The notes under the pieces were generated by a model. That model did not search any database. It was not told the origin of the DNA and worked only from the letters and a program-made list of their open reading frames with translations. Position numbers and translations under genes: made by a program. This document shows positions 17,081-25,793 of a DNA stretch of 64,000 nt, one piece after another; positions within the stretch are counted from its first letter, which is position 1; the number at the start of each line of letters is the position of its first letter. Source of the stretch: Siminovitchia sp047228825 (GTDB taxonomy: Bacteria; Bacillota; Bacilli; Bacillales; Bacillaceae_C); assembly GCF_047228825.1 (NCBI RefSeq), contig NZ_JBFEGN010000006.1, positions 1-64,000 on the forward strand. Direction: 5' to 3'.

Positions 17081-18151
17081 TTATTGATTTCGAATAGACT
17101 TTACTGTAGACCAGTCGCTGGCTTTTACCAGCCTGGTTAACAGCTCTTTTGCCGCCGCATAGTCATCGACATGGACGATTGAAGCATGTGTATGGATATA
17201 GCGTGCGCAAATTCCAATCACCGCACTTGGCACCCCTTCGTTGGCAGTATGTACACGGCCTGCATCCGTTCCTCCCGGAGAAACAAAGTATTGGTAAGGA
17301 ATATCATGTGTTTTTGCCATGTCCAGAATAAATTCGCGCATCCCTTTATGCGTGACCATCGTTCTGTCAAAGATTCTAAGCAAAGCCCCTTTTCCGATAT
17401 GGCCGAATTCTTTCTCGTCTCCGGTCATGTCGTTGGCTGGGCTGGCATCAAGTGCAAAGAAGAGGTCGGGCTGGATCATATTGGCACTTGATGCCGCTCC
17501 CCGCAGCCCCACTTCTTCCTGTACGGTGGCGCCGGAATAGACGATGTTTGGCAGTTTTTCATTTTGTATTTCTTTTAGCAGCTCAATTGCAAGCCCGCAT
17601 CCGTAACGGTTATCCCATGCCTTGGCCATAATTTTTTTCGGATTGGCCAATGGCGTAAACGGACAGACCGGAACAACTTGCTGTCCCGGTTTAATTCCTG
17701 CCTTCACGGCATCCCCTCGGTCATCTGCCCCGATGTCAATCATCATATTTTTGATTTCCATCGGCTTTTTTCTTTGTTCCTCCGTAAGCAGATGCGGCGG
17801 AATCGAGCCGATGACTCCTGTTACAGGCCCGGTGTCAGTGATGATCTGGACCCGCTGTGCAAGCATCACCTGATTCCACCAGCCGCCCAAAGGCTGAAAG
17901 CGGATCATCCCGTTTTTCGTAATTTGGGTGACCATAAACCCGACTTCATCCATGTGGCCTGCCACCATGATTTTAGGACCTGAAGGGTCACCTGATTTTA
18001 CGCCAAAAATACTGCCCAATCTATCCTGTATTACCTGATCTGCATATTTTTCAAGCTGTTCGCGCATAAACTCTCTAACTTGGTGCTCATTTCCCGGAGC
18101 GCCCGGAAGCTCCGTCAGCGTTTGAAAAAGAACAAGCGTATCTTTGTCCAA
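17081..18151 (-). CDS. ytoP: M42 family metallo-aminopeptidase YtoP
   Basis: This 356-residue cytosolic peptidase of the glutamyl/deblocking aminopeptidase (M42) family shows its metal and catalytic residues: VAGHMDEVGFM, KAWDNRYGCGLA, VQEEVGLRGA, FALDASPAND and the C-terminal RYIHTHAS. M42 enzymes form large tetrahedral dodecamers that trim N-terminal residues from peptides. The start is TTG 18151, preceded by AGAGGGGTTGAGG. Confidence 0.9.
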   Translation of the reverse strand: MDKDTLVLFQTLTELPGAPGNEHQVREFMREQLEKYADQVIQDRLGSIFGVKSGDPSGPKIMVAGHMDEVGFMVTQITKNGMIRFQPLGGWWNQVMLAQRVQIITDTGPVTGVIGSIPPHLLTEEQRKKPMEIKNMMIDIGADDRGDAVKAGIKPGQQVVPVCPFTPLANPKKIMAKAWDNRYGCGLAIELLKEIQNEKLPNIVYSGATVQEEVGLRGAASSANMIQPDLFFALDASPANDMTGDEKEFGHIGKGALLRIFDRTMVTHKGMREFILDMAKTHDIPYQYFVSPGGTDAGRVHTANEGVPSAVIGICARYIHTHASIVHVDDYAAAKELLTRLVKASDWSTVKSIRNQ

Positions 18152-18295
18152 ATCCTCAACCCCTCTTCAGTGTATTTATTTGTATTTTAACATGAAACTG
18201 TTTTTGTCAAAAATAGGAATCCTTATATTCAAGGTCGAACTGCTTGCCTTCTTCCTGTATACTTAACTTATGTTATATTTTGGAGGTGCTCAATT

Positions 18296-18613
18296 GTGAA
18301 CTGGAAAACATTTCTACTGGGAGCAGGCGCCGGCCTCATTACCGGCTATTTCGCAAGTGAAGCCATAAGAAAAAATTGTCTCATATCAGAAGAAAAAGTA
18401 TTGGCGGATGTGAAAAACGCTTTTAAACAAACGGGTGAAGTTGACGGATCCTGGATTAAATTCAAACCCGAAGAGTTTGAAAAACACGGAGTTAAAACAA
18501 AAGTGTACCGCGGCGGCATTTCCCGCAAGCAAGACGGGGAATCCCAGCAATATGAGTTTATTGCCGATGCGTACACCGGAAGCGTTTTAGACGTATTTCC
18601 GGTATCACAGTAA
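18296..18613 (+). CDS. ytzB: PepSY-like small protein YtzB
   Basis: This 105-residue protein has an N-terminal hydrophobic segment (about residues 4-22, FLLGAGAGLITGYFASEA). A PepSY-like domain follows, ending YEFIADAYTGSVLDVFPV. PepSY domains are thought to inhibit peptidases; here it would be membrane-anchored. The start is GTG 18296 behind TTGGAGGTG. It is divergent from ytoP, as in B. subtilis. Confidence 0.85.
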   Translation: MNWKTFLLGAGAGLITGYFASEAIRKNCLISEEKVLADVKNAFKQTGEVDGSWIKFKPEEFEKHGVKTKVYRGGISRKQDGESQQYEFIADAYTGSVLDVFPVSQ

Positions 18614-18642
18614 AAAAACTACATAATTGGGATATGATAAGG

Positions 18643-18685
18643 ATGGATTAGCAAAATGAAATTTTGTTAATCCATCCTTTTTATT
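18643..18685 (+). terminator. Terminator of ytzB
   Basis: The stem GGATTAGCAAAAT / ATTTTGTTAATCC is followed by TTTTTAT. Confidence 0.8.
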
Positions 18686-18732
18686 TAGGTAAATATGTAA
18701 AACATTAACTTGGAAAAAGGGTGAATGAAAAA

Positions 18733-19221
18733 ATGAAAAAAGATCAAAGCGGGGCCGCCCCTTTAGAGTATTCCCCGCAAAATATATGGGCTGGTTTCCT
18801 CTTTGGAGTAGGACTGATTACTTTTACCGACGAATTTGTATTCCATCAACTTTTGCAATGGCACCATTTTTACGATAATTCAACTACAAAGATCGGGATT
18901 GTTTCTGACGGTTTTTTTCATGCTTTTAGCTGGTTTGCCACAATCGGCGGGCTGTTTATGTTTGCAGATCTGCGCAGGCGGCATGCTCTCCGGCGAAAAA
19001 AATGGTGGGGAGGAGTGCTTCTTGGTGCGGGAGCCTTTCAATTGTATGACGGCATTGTTCAACATAAGCTCATGCGCATTCATCAAATCAGATATGTGGA
19101 CAGCTTATTCGGCTACGATTTCGTTTGGAATGCCGCGGCTGTTGTCCTTCTTATAGGAGGAGCTTCACTTGTTTTTCGGGCCCGAAAGGAATCATCGGAA
19201 AAGAGGCGGGATTCCAGATGA
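18733..19221 (+). CDS. DUF2243 membrane protein
   Basis: This protein of about 162 residues has four hydrophobic segments. It carries the conserved DUF2243 core: GVGLITFTDEFVFHQLLQWHH, SDGFFHAF and LYDGIVQHKLMRIHQIRY. The conserved histidines suggest metal or haem proximity, but no function is established. ATG 18733 is preferred over GTG 18721 because AAAAAGGG lies 12 bases upstream of the former and abuts the latter. The stop overlaps the next start (ATGA), so it is cotranslated with a CtaG-like protein. Confidence 0.8.
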   Translation: MKKDQSGAAPLEYSPQNIWAGFLFGVGLITFTDEFVFHQLLQWHHFYDNSTTKIGIVSDGFFHAFSWFATIGGLFMFADLRRRHALRRKKWWGGVLLGAGAFQLYDGIVQHKLMRIHQIRYVDSLFGYDFVWNAAAVVLLIGGASLVFRARKESSEKRRDSR

Positions 19222-20003
19222 ACAGCGGGATACTGCTGTACGCACTTTTTTTAGCGGCTCTTTTTCTCTATTTATTTGCTGCCTTAAAGTCCAACACCCG
19301 AAAACATTTGAAACAATGGCCTGTAAAGCGATCTATTTTTTGGGCTTTGGGTATTATCAGTGTTTTATCAGCGGTTGCAGGCCCGCTTGCTGAAAGAGCC
19401 CATTCCGATTTTACCTTTCATATGATCGGCCATTTATTGCTTGGAATGCTGGGCCCGCTCCTTATGGTGCTGGCAGCCCCAATGACTCTTTTACTCAGAA
19501 CACTCCCCGTTCAGGCAGCACGGCAACTGGCAAAGCTCCTTAAGAGCCGATACGCCGGATTCATCACTCATCCCATAACGGCTTCCCTGCTCAATATCGG
19601 GGGGTTATGGGTGCTTTATGCAACCGATTTGTATCATCTAATGCTTCATAACCATACCGTGCATACTCTTGTACACTTGCATGTTTTTCTTGCCGGATAT
19701 GTTTTTACCGCCGCTTTTATTTATATCGATCCTGTTGTCCATCGCTTTGGGTATTTATACCGGTCTGCCGTATTTATCATTGCCTTGGCCGGACATGCCA
19801 TCTTGTCCAAATACATTTACGTCCACCCCCCTGCAGGCATCCCGCCCGGCCAGGCAAAGATGGCCGGCATGATCATGTATTACGGCGGCGATGTGATTGA
19901 TGCCATCATTATTTTCATTCTTTGCAAGCAGTGGTACAAGGCCCGGAGACCGAGATTTACTCCAGGTGAACCATCATATTCCGTTCATCGTTTTTCAGAA
20001 TAA
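19218..20003 (+). CDS. CtaG-like cytochrome c oxidase assembly protein
   Basis: This 261-residue protein has about seven membrane helices and belongs to the Caa3_CtaG family. It shows the histidine-rich loops typical of it: FHMIGHLLLGMLGPLL, DLYHLMLHNHTVHTLVHLHVFLAGY and GHAILSKYIYV. CtaG proteins support maturation of caa3-type oxidase. No oxidase genes lie in this window, so the partner is elsewhere or the pair has another role. ATG 19218 overlaps the DUF2243 stop. A strong terminator follows. Confidence 0.85.
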   Translation: MNSGILLYALFLAALFLYLFAALKSNTRKHLKQWPVKRSIFWALGIISVLSAVAGPLAERAHSDFTFHMIGHLLLGMLGPLLMVLAAPMTLLLRTLPVQAARQLAKLLKSRYAGFITHPITASLLNIGGLWVLYATDLYHLMLHNHTVHTLVHLHVFLAGYVFTAAFIYIDPVVHRFGYLYRSAVFIIALAGHAILSKYIYVHPPAGIPPGQAKMAGMIMYYGGDVIDAIIIFILCKQWYKARRPRFTPGEPSYSVHRFSE

Positions 20004-20004
20004 T

Positions 20005-20047
20005 GGGCGGCTTCTTCCGGTTATTTGGAAGCAGCCGCCTTTTTCTT
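20005..20047 (+). terminator. Terminator of the DUF2243-ctaG-like pair
   Basis: A 14-base stem with one mismatch (GGGCGGCTTCTTCC / GGAAGCAGCCGCCT) is followed by TTTTTCTT. Confidence 0.88.
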
Positions 20048-20245
20048 CTCTGTAATTGAAATGTACTGAAGCAGCAATTTTGGGGAGAAAACGGGTAAAA
20101 CATGAATAACTCGCACTATATGTAGTTGCATCAAAATAATTACTTTTCTAAAATAATTTATTTTTTATCATTTACATAATCTTCGTTATAATCATTGTGT
20201 GGTAATTTTAAATTGCTATTTTAATAAAACAATGGAGGGTATAGG

Positions 20246-21736
20246 ATGTCTACGATTGATAAGCAGGATATTGTATCAAGTGTTCCTCAAAAGGGTTTTT
20301 TCGGACACCCTAAAGGACTCTTTACTCTATTCTTTACGGAATTTTGGGAGCGCTTTTCTTATTATGGGATGAGGGCCATCCTTGTTTATTATATGTACTA
20401 TGAGGTATCAAAAGGCGGGCTGGGCATTGATGAACAAACAGCCCTTGCGATCATGTCCATTTATGGCGCGCTCGTATATATGTCGGGAGTCATAGGTGGA
20501 TGGCTGGCCGATCGAATATTCGGCACTTCCCAAGCCGTCTTTTATGGTGGAGTATTGATAATGTTCGGCCATATTGCCCTGGCGATACCCGGAAATTTAA
20601 CGATGTTTTTCATTTCCATGGCCCTCATTGTCATCGGTACCGGATTGCTCAAGCCGAATGTATCCGCAATGGTCGGTGATATTTATAGTGAAAAGGATGA
20701 TCGCCGTGATGCCGGATTCAGTATTTTTTACATGGGGATTAACCTGGGAGGATTCCTGTCGCCACTTATTGTCGGTTCTGTGATGGACTATAGTTTTCAC
20801 CTTGGATTTGGATTCGCTGCCATCGGAATGTTTATTGGACTCGTAATGTTTATGTTGACGAAAAAAACAAACCTGGGGCTTGCAGGTACGTACATTGCTA
20901 ACCCGTTAGCGCCTGCTGAGAAGAGAAAAGTCTATATGGTCATTGGAGGGGCTGCAGTTCTATTGGGGATTGTGTTAGCGGTTACGATCCCAACAGGCTT
21001 GCTGACGATTAAATCATTTATTGCTCTCGTTGGTATTTTAGGATTTCTCATTCCAACCATCTACTTTGTCGTCATGTATCGCAGCCCAAAAACAACCGAA
21101 GTAGAACGTTCGCGCGTTCTGGCTTATATCCCGTTATTTCTTGCTTCTGTCATGTTTTGGTCCATTCAAGAACAAGGATCAACCATTCTTGCCAACTTTG
21201 CTGATAAACGGACACAATTGGACGTTGCGGGGATCCATCTATCCCCTGCATGGTTTCAGTCATTGAATCCATTATTCATCATCGTGTTGGCGCCGGTATT
21301 CGCCTGGCTATGGGTAAAATTAGGAAAACGCCAGCCTTCCATTCCACAAAAGTTCTCTTTGGGATTATTGTTTGCGGGTCTTTCTTTCCTTGTCATTCTG
21401 CTGCCGGCACAATTCGGCGGTGAAGATTCATTGGTTCATCCCATCTGGCTCGTCCTCAGTTACTTGATCGTTGTAATCGGTGAATTGTGCTTATCACCTG
21501 TTGGCTTGTCGGCTACAACAAAATTGGCGCCCGCTGCATTCTCAGCCCAAACAATGAGCTTATGGTTCCTTTCCAATGCGGCCGCCCAAGGACTGAACGC
21601 ACAGATTGTAAAATTCTACCGGCCCGAAACCGAAATGTTGTATTTTGGATCCATTGGCGGAATCGCGATCCTGCTAGGTATTATTCTATTGATCGTTACT
21701 CCTTTGATTCAAAAATATATGAAAGGTGTACGTTAA
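20246..21736 (+). CDS. POT/PTR family di- and tripeptide:proton symporter
   Basis: This 496-residue carrier with about 14 membrane segments shows the POT proton-coupling motif EFWERFSYYG (E-x-x-E-R-F). It also has the second family signature FSIFYMGINLGGF, and ELCLSPVGLS in the C-terminal half. It imports short peptides driven by the proton gradient, like Lactococcus DtpT or B. subtilis YclF. It starts at ATG 20246 behind ATGGAGGG. It is monocistronic, with no terminator of standard type directly after it. Confidence 0.9.
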   Translation: MSTIDKQDIVSSVPQKGFFGHPKGLFTLFFTEFWERFSYYGMRAILVYYMYYEVSKGGLGIDEQTALAIMSIYGALVYMSGVIGGWLADRIFGTSQAVFYGGVLIMFGHIALAIPGNLTMFFISMALIVIGTGLLKPNVSAMVGDIYSEKDDRRDAGFSIFYMGINLGGFLSPLIVGSVMDYSFHLGFGFAAIGMFIGLVMFMLTKKTNLGLAGTYIANPLAPAEKRKVYMVIGGAAVLLGIVLAVTIPTGLLTIKSFIALVGILGFLIPTIYFVVMYRSPKTTEVERSRVLAYIPLFLASVMFWSIQEQGSTILANFADKRTQLDVAGIHLSPAWFQSLNPLFIIVLAPVFAWLWVKLGKRQPSIPQKFSLGLLFAGLSFLVILLPAQFGGEDSLVHPIWLVLSYLIVVIGELCLSPVGLSATTKLAPAAFSAQTMSLWFLSNAAAQGLNAQIVKFYRPETEMLYFGSIGGIAILLGIILLIVTPLIQKYMKGVR

Positions 21737-21870
21737 TTTACGGGAAATTAGATTTTTCAAAATTTAATCCGGAGTCATGTATCGAAATACTGTACTCTAA
21801 AACCTTTTAACAAATTTTATTCAGTGTAGTTTTTATGGCACGAGGTACAACTGCCCGTCGCATACAGCTA

Positions 21871-21967
21871 GGGGCTGTCCAAAAAAGGATGTTGCTATAT
21901 CAACATTCCTGAATAGAAAAAGGGGCGTCCAAAAGTCGAAAGACCGGCTTTTCGGACAGCCCTTTTC
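21871..21967 (+). repeat. Palindromic MITE/terminator-like element
   Basis: The ends GGGCTGTCC and GGACAGCCC form a perfect 9-bp inverted repeat, extended by A and T runs, about 95 bases apart. Inside is a second hairpin (GGATGTTG...CAACATTCC). The T-rich right end could also terminate transcription from the peptide transporter. The organisation resembles small non-autonomous mobile repeats common in bacilli. Confidence 0.55.
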
Positions 21968-22016
21968 TTATTGTTAAAGTATAAGTTTTTTTATGAAAAT
22001 CAGGCGAAAAAACATC

Positions 22017-22147
22017 TGCTTTGTCCGGCTTCAGCGCCTCCTCCTGCAATAAGTCAGCATCGGCGTACAAGTTGCCGTATGTCCTCTATCCCTTCGGAGT
22101 CAATCCAGTTTGTACGGCGATAAACAGGTGCTCGCGCTTTTCTTGGC
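22017..22147 (+). repeat. Dispersed extragenic repeat, copy 1
   Basis: The element begins TGTCCGGCTTCAGCGCCT and ends AGGTGCTCGCGCTTTTCTT, with a GTACA/GTACGGC core. Its ends match, in opposite orientation, the sequence at 30535-30640 and more loosely 49742-49925. This type of element is frequent between genes in Bacillaceae. Confidence 0.6.
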
Positions 22148-22165
22148 TCCAACAAATCCCTGCAA

Positions 22166-23026
22166 TTATTTTGAAACGGCAGCGGTGCGGTTTCTTTTAA
22201 CCGAATCGATGATGTTGCCATCTTCATCCCATTTTAGTGCACGGTAATGGGCATCGTGGTAAAAAGTGAACCAGCTTCCCGAGTGGATCGCTTCCGGAAT
22301 CCATTTTTGCTTCGCATAAATAGAGTCCATTGGATAATCATCATAGGCCAGGACCCATAATACATTCCGATGGGCGTGAGTCGGCATAATGTCGGCCATG
22401 TGGACAGCCCTCTCATCGCCGCTTTCAATCGTCACAATGCTGTGTCCGGCGCTGTGGCCTCCGGTATGGAACATTTTGATAGCGCCTTCAATCCCAATTT
22501 CTTTTGAAAACGTTTGAACTTGTTCTTGAATTGGTTCCCAGTTTTCTTTCCAGTATGTATTCCGGGAACGAATATTCGGATTCCGCATTTCATCCCATTC
22601 AATATCGGATGTGTAAATTACTGCATCCGGAAAAACGGAGGCGTATCCATCCCCGTCCTTTTTTGTCAATCCGCTTGCATGGTCGAAATGCATGTGAGTC
22701 ATGCAAACAATATCAACGTCAGAAGGTGTCAGGCCCAATTTGGCAAGCGATTCATCTATTTTAGACTGCTCTGTAACACCATAATTCCTTATTTGCTTCT
22801 CGGTCATTTTACCGCGTCCAAGCCCGGATTCAATGAGTATGTTTTTTCCGTTCACTTGCAAAAAGATGGGGTCGGACCTTAATTCAACTTGATTTTTTTC
22901 GTTTACCGGATATTTTTTTTCCCATAACGGCTTTGGTACAACACCGAACATGGCTCCTCCGTCAAGGTACGTATCCCCGCCATTCAGCCATGTTAACGTC
23001 AATTCCCCAAGTTTCAACGTTTCCAT
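22166..23026 (-). CDS. ytnP: YtnP metallo-beta-lactamase-fold lactonase
   Basis: This 286-residue MBL-fold hydrolase has the dinuclear zinc motif CMTHMHFDHASGL (HxHxDH, about residue 110). Downstream metal ligands appear in HTGGHSAGHSI and the AD of VHMADIMPTHAH. YtnP orthologues are quorum-quenching lactonases active on N-acyl homoserine lactones and possibly on streptomycete signals. The start ATG is preceded by GGGAGG. The B. subtilis neighbours trmB and ytzH are absent between ytnP and ytmP here. Confidence 0.88.
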   Translation of the reverse strand: METLKLGELTLTWLNGGDTYLDGGAMFGVVPKPLWEKKYPVNEKNQVELRSDPIFLQVNGKNILIESGLGRGKMTEKQIRNYGVTEQSKIDESLAKLGLTPSDVDIVCMTHMHFDHASGLTKKDGDGYASVFPDAVIYTSDIEWDEMRNPNIRSRNTYWKENWEPIQEQVQTFSKEIGIEGAIKMFHTGGHSAGHSIVTIESGDERAVHMADIMPTHAHRNVLWVLAYDDYPMDSIYAKQKWIPEAIHSGSWFTFYHDAHYRALKWDEDGNIIDSVKRNRTAAVSK

Positions 23027-23403
23027 TTTCTCAACCTCCCGAACTTTTCGAAATCATTGTACCATATTTCTGGAATATTCAGCCATCCCCAAGCCGTAAA
23101 GCAAAAAAATCCGCCACCTTCAATGAGGGGAAACTCTCGTAGCGGCCGGCCAATCCGACGGTTCAAACCTCATTTGCCCGTGGGCAATTCGACAAAGCCA
23201 TGTATTAATCATATGTTTCAGCCTCATCCGATTTGGTAAAATCAATTGCCTGCCAGGAAAGCCCGATTGGTTCAACTAACAATCAGTGGGGGATAGAGGG
23301 CCACATTGTGTGGCAACGCCTGTATGACCCACACCTGTGGCCTAAATCCCCACTGACTGAAGTTTACTTTATCTGGATGGATTTGACTGATGGACGAATA
23401 CCG
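23027..23403. other. Spacer where trmB/ytzH lie in B. subtilis
   Basis: No coding frame is convincing. The region contains a large three-part hairpin (23284-23366) and AT-rich flank. In B. subtilis this position between ytnP and ytmP holds trmB and ytzH; those genes are missing here. The B. subtilis order is from memory. Confidence 0.5.
23284..23366. repeat. Large three-segment hairpin
   Basis: Nested complementary blocks fold one long arm: TCAGTGGGGGAT with ATCCCCACTGA, GGCCACA with TGTGGCC, and TGTGTGG with CCCACAC. No T tract follows on either strand, so a plain terminator is unlikely. The outer stem shares its core with the hairpin at 31592-31634. Confidence 0.65.
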
Positions 23404-24183
23404 TTAGATAAACTGCTCCAAATAACCCATCGAGGAATCCATTTCTTGGATGCGGTTTTTATTTTTATGCCTACCTGCGGAAAGAATCGTATGGGCAATC
23501 ACATACCACTTCATTCTAAGCAGCAGGTTGTCTGTCATCTGGATTCCATATTGTTCCAGCCAATTCTCCCAATCAGGTCGCGGAATATAAAAATGTAAAA
23601 GAGGGCCAATGTCAAAAGCGGGATCTGCGATGGCAGCTTCATCCCAATCTATTAAGTAGAGTTCTCCTTCGTCAGAAAGAAGCCAGTTATTGTGATTTAC
23701 ATCGCCGTGGCAAACCGTCCATGTTTTGCACTGGACGTTGGCTATTTCCGATTCCAGAAATTGAAGGGACGTTTGAACGATCTTTCTCGATAGTAAATCC
23801 CCGTCCATTACGGCATCCACATCTGACAGCATCATTTCCGGTTTGTAAGGCGTTTTCCCGAGACGCGAAAGCATCGTTAACAGCGGGCGGGATTCATGTA
23901 TTTTCTTCAACAGCTTTGCAACGCGGGATTGAGTCATATCTTGGGGTTTGAATTCCCTGCCGATTAAACATTCCTGGGCCGTAATGACATCGCCGTTTTC
24001 CATTCTTTTTGTCCAAATCAATTTCGGAACGATGCCCTCTGCAGATAAAACGGCAAGAAATGGAGAGGAATTGCGTTTCAGGAAAAGTTTTTCACGTTCA
24101 TTTGATGCGAAAAAAGCTTCCCCTGTCGCCCCGCCAGCAGGAATGATTTCCCAATTATGCTCGAATAAATGTTTCACTGTCAT
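23404..24183 (-). CDS. ytmP: YtmP phosphotransferase (choline/aminoglycoside kinase fold)
   Basis: This 259-residue kinase-fold protein of the APH/choline kinase superfamily has catalytic loop VCHGDVNHNNWLLSD and metal-binding LIDWDEAAIADPAFD. The physiological substrate is not known; the fold includes thiamine, choline and antibiotic kinases. ATG 24183 follows GAAGGTG. Confidence 0.85.
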   Translation of the reverse strand: MTVKHLFEHNWEIIPAGGATGEAFFASNEREKLFLKRNSSPFLAVLSAEGIVPKLIWTKRMENGDVITAQECLIGREFKPQDMTQSRVAKLLKKIHESRPLLTMLSRLGKTPYKPEMMLSDVDAVMDGDLLSRKIVQTSLQFLESEIANVQCKTWTVCHGDVNHNNWLLSDEGELYLIDWDEAAIADPAFDIGPLLHFYIPRPDWENWLEQYGIQMTDNLLLRMKWYVIAHTILSAGRHKNKNRIQEMDSSMGYLEQFI

Positions 24184-24240
24184 TCACCTTCAATATTCAC
24201 GGAAAGGGACATTCCTCTCCATTTATCTTCAGAAAGAAAA

Positions 24241-24281
24241 AAGACAGCTATTGGAGTAAAAAAATACAATAGCCATCTTTC
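24241..24281 (-). terminator. Terminator after the ytlQ-side transcript
   Basis: The stem AAGATGGCTATTG / CAATAGCTGTCTT on the minus strand has a T-rich loop and a following TTTTTTC. It separates the ytlQ-dat-pepV transcript from ytmP. Confidence 0.75.
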
Positions 24282-24409
24282 TATAAATTTTAACGCGAAA
24301 TAACAATTTTCGTCAAGTACGCAATCCTGTCAATGGATGTTACTTTTGTCGTGAACGGGGGTTCGATCTGTTTTCCGGGATCGTTGGAAACTTGAGGGAA
24401 AAAACAGCT

Positions 24410-25180
24410 TCATTTCGTTCTTTTAATGGAACGCGTTAAGGAGCTTTCCAGCAAAGCCTTCGCTCCCCGCATTTGCATGCTTTTCACAGGTGACCGCAGT
24501 TTCGCTAAGTTGCGACGCCAGCTTTCATAATTCCGCTTATCGATGAAAAGGATGTCGTGCGGTCCATTAGGATAATCCATGTAACTATTTTCTGCAATAA
24601 CGGCCCGTTGGATCGGCAATTCCACCCCATTTTCACGAAAAATCCGGCTCACTACTTTGAAAATGCGATTGGCTGAAATCAATGGATTTAATACTTTGTC
24701 GCCCGTATCGGCGGCATTCATCCAAAAATGTGCGGACGATCCAAAATAAACCGCCCCCTCTGCCCCGTTTAAAAAAGCGAGGCAGAAAATCGTAGAAGGA
24801 GTCAGGAGCAGTGCCTCCAATTCCACCTCTGTTTTTTCAAACCGCAGAACCGGCTTATACATGACAAAAAAAGAATCCGGAAACCGCTGCAAGAGATCCC
24901 GCAAACGTTTATCCGTGTAATAGGTTGACTGGACGAACGATCTCTCTGTAATGGTCGTACTTGCCCATTGAATTTGGGATAAATATAACTTATCCAGAAA
25001 TGACTGTTTCAAGCCGGTTTCAGCCTTGGCCAATCCGGTGTTTGTTCCTACCCTCTGCCCCATAGAATTTACGATAGCCTGCCATCTCCGTTTTTTGAGG
25101 CGGACAAACTTGGAAGAGTATTCCGAAAGGTCCTTTTCATAGCGGGATACATAATCTTGCAATTTGATCAGTTGCGCCAT
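24410..25180 (-). CDS. YtlQ-like protein with divergent NERD-like domain
   Basis: This 256-residue cytosolic protein has, at about residues 115-155, the pattern KTEVELEALLLTPSTIFCLAFLN followed by a Trp. It resembles the NERD core (acidic residue, LTPxGIFxIExK), but the catalytic E-x-K is not kept, so nuclease activity is doubtful. Its position next to the ThpR gene and dat fits B. subtilis ytlQ. The start at 25180 has only AAAGGTAG, 13 bases upstream. The family assignment is tentative. Confidence 0.55.
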   Translation of the reverse strand: MAQLIKLQDYVSRYEKDLSEYSSKFVRLKKRRWQAIVNSMGQRVGTNTGLAKAETGLKQSFLDKLYLSQIQWASTTITERSFVQSTYYTDKRLRDLLQRFPDSFFVMYKPVLRFEKTEVELEALLLTPSTIFCLAFLNGAEGAVYFGSSAHFWMNAADTGDKVLNPLISANRIFKVVSRIFRENGVELPIQRAVIAENSYMDYPNGPHDILFIDKRNYESWRRNLAKLRSPVKSMQMRGAKALLESSLTRSIKRTK

Positions 25181-25199
25181 TCGTTTGTAAAACTACCTT

Positions 25200-25772
25200 T
25201 CATATCAATTTAAACGACTCCATCATTTCATATTTGGGAATATGATCCAATCGGGTGCGGTAAAGCACCACCTCCGTTGCCTCATAGGCAGCCCCCGGCA
25301 AACCGGGTAATCCTGTATAAATAAGGTCCCGAAGCTTTTGCGGCGAGAATGAATCCTCGCCCGCCCATTTGCGGGCAATGGTAATATGCGGCTTGAACGG
25401 CCTCGTTTCAAGCTCAAAACCTGCCTGATGGCACGCTGAATACACGTTTTTCCTTAATGCGGCCAATTGGTCCGTGCCTGTTGTGCCGATCCATAATATC
25501 CGCGGGCTTTTTGTTTGTCCGAACGTTCCCGCTTGATCGGGACGAAGCGATATGCGCTCCGTCCCCCGAACGGAATCTGCAACGAATTCAGCTGATTGGG
25601 CCAATCTATCTTTTTCAGCCTTCCCGAGAAAAGTAAGCGTAATATGGTAATCTTCTGGATGTACCCAGTTTTTAAAAGGGAATCTTCCCTTGATCCGCTC
25701 GCTGATTGAATGTAAATACGATTTCATTTCATCGGGCAGTGCAAGGGCAAAGAAATAGTGGTCAGAATGCAT
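25200..25772 (-). CDS. thpR: RNA 2',3'-cyclic phosphodiesterase ThpR (2'-5' RNA ligase-like)
   Basis: This 190-residue 2H phosphoesterase has its two catalytic HxTx motifs: DYHITLTFLG and KPHITIARKW. It hydrolyses RNA 2',3'-cyclic phosphates (YtlP in B. subtilis). ATG 25772 is chosen because CAGGGGG lies eight bases upstream; TTG 25775 adds one residue. It is cotranscribed with ytlQ and dat. Confidence 0.88.
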   Translation of the reverse strand: MHSDHYFFALALPDEMKSYLHSISERIKGRFPFKNWVHPEDYHITLTFLGKAEKDRLAQSAEFVADSVRGTERISLRPDQAGTFGQTKSPRILWIGTTGTDQLAALRKNVYSACHQAGFELETRPFKPHITIARKWAGEDSFSPQKLRDLIYTGLPGLPGAAYEATEVVLYRTRLDHIPKYEMMESFKLI

Positions 25773-25793
25773 CAATGACTCCCCCTGATTGAC

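Larger units (their letters stand above)
21737..22165. other. Repeat-containing spacer
   Basis: No gene is supported. It contains an inverted-repeat element (21871-21967) and one copy of a dispersed extragenic repeat (about 22017-22147), listed separately. Confidence 0.6.
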
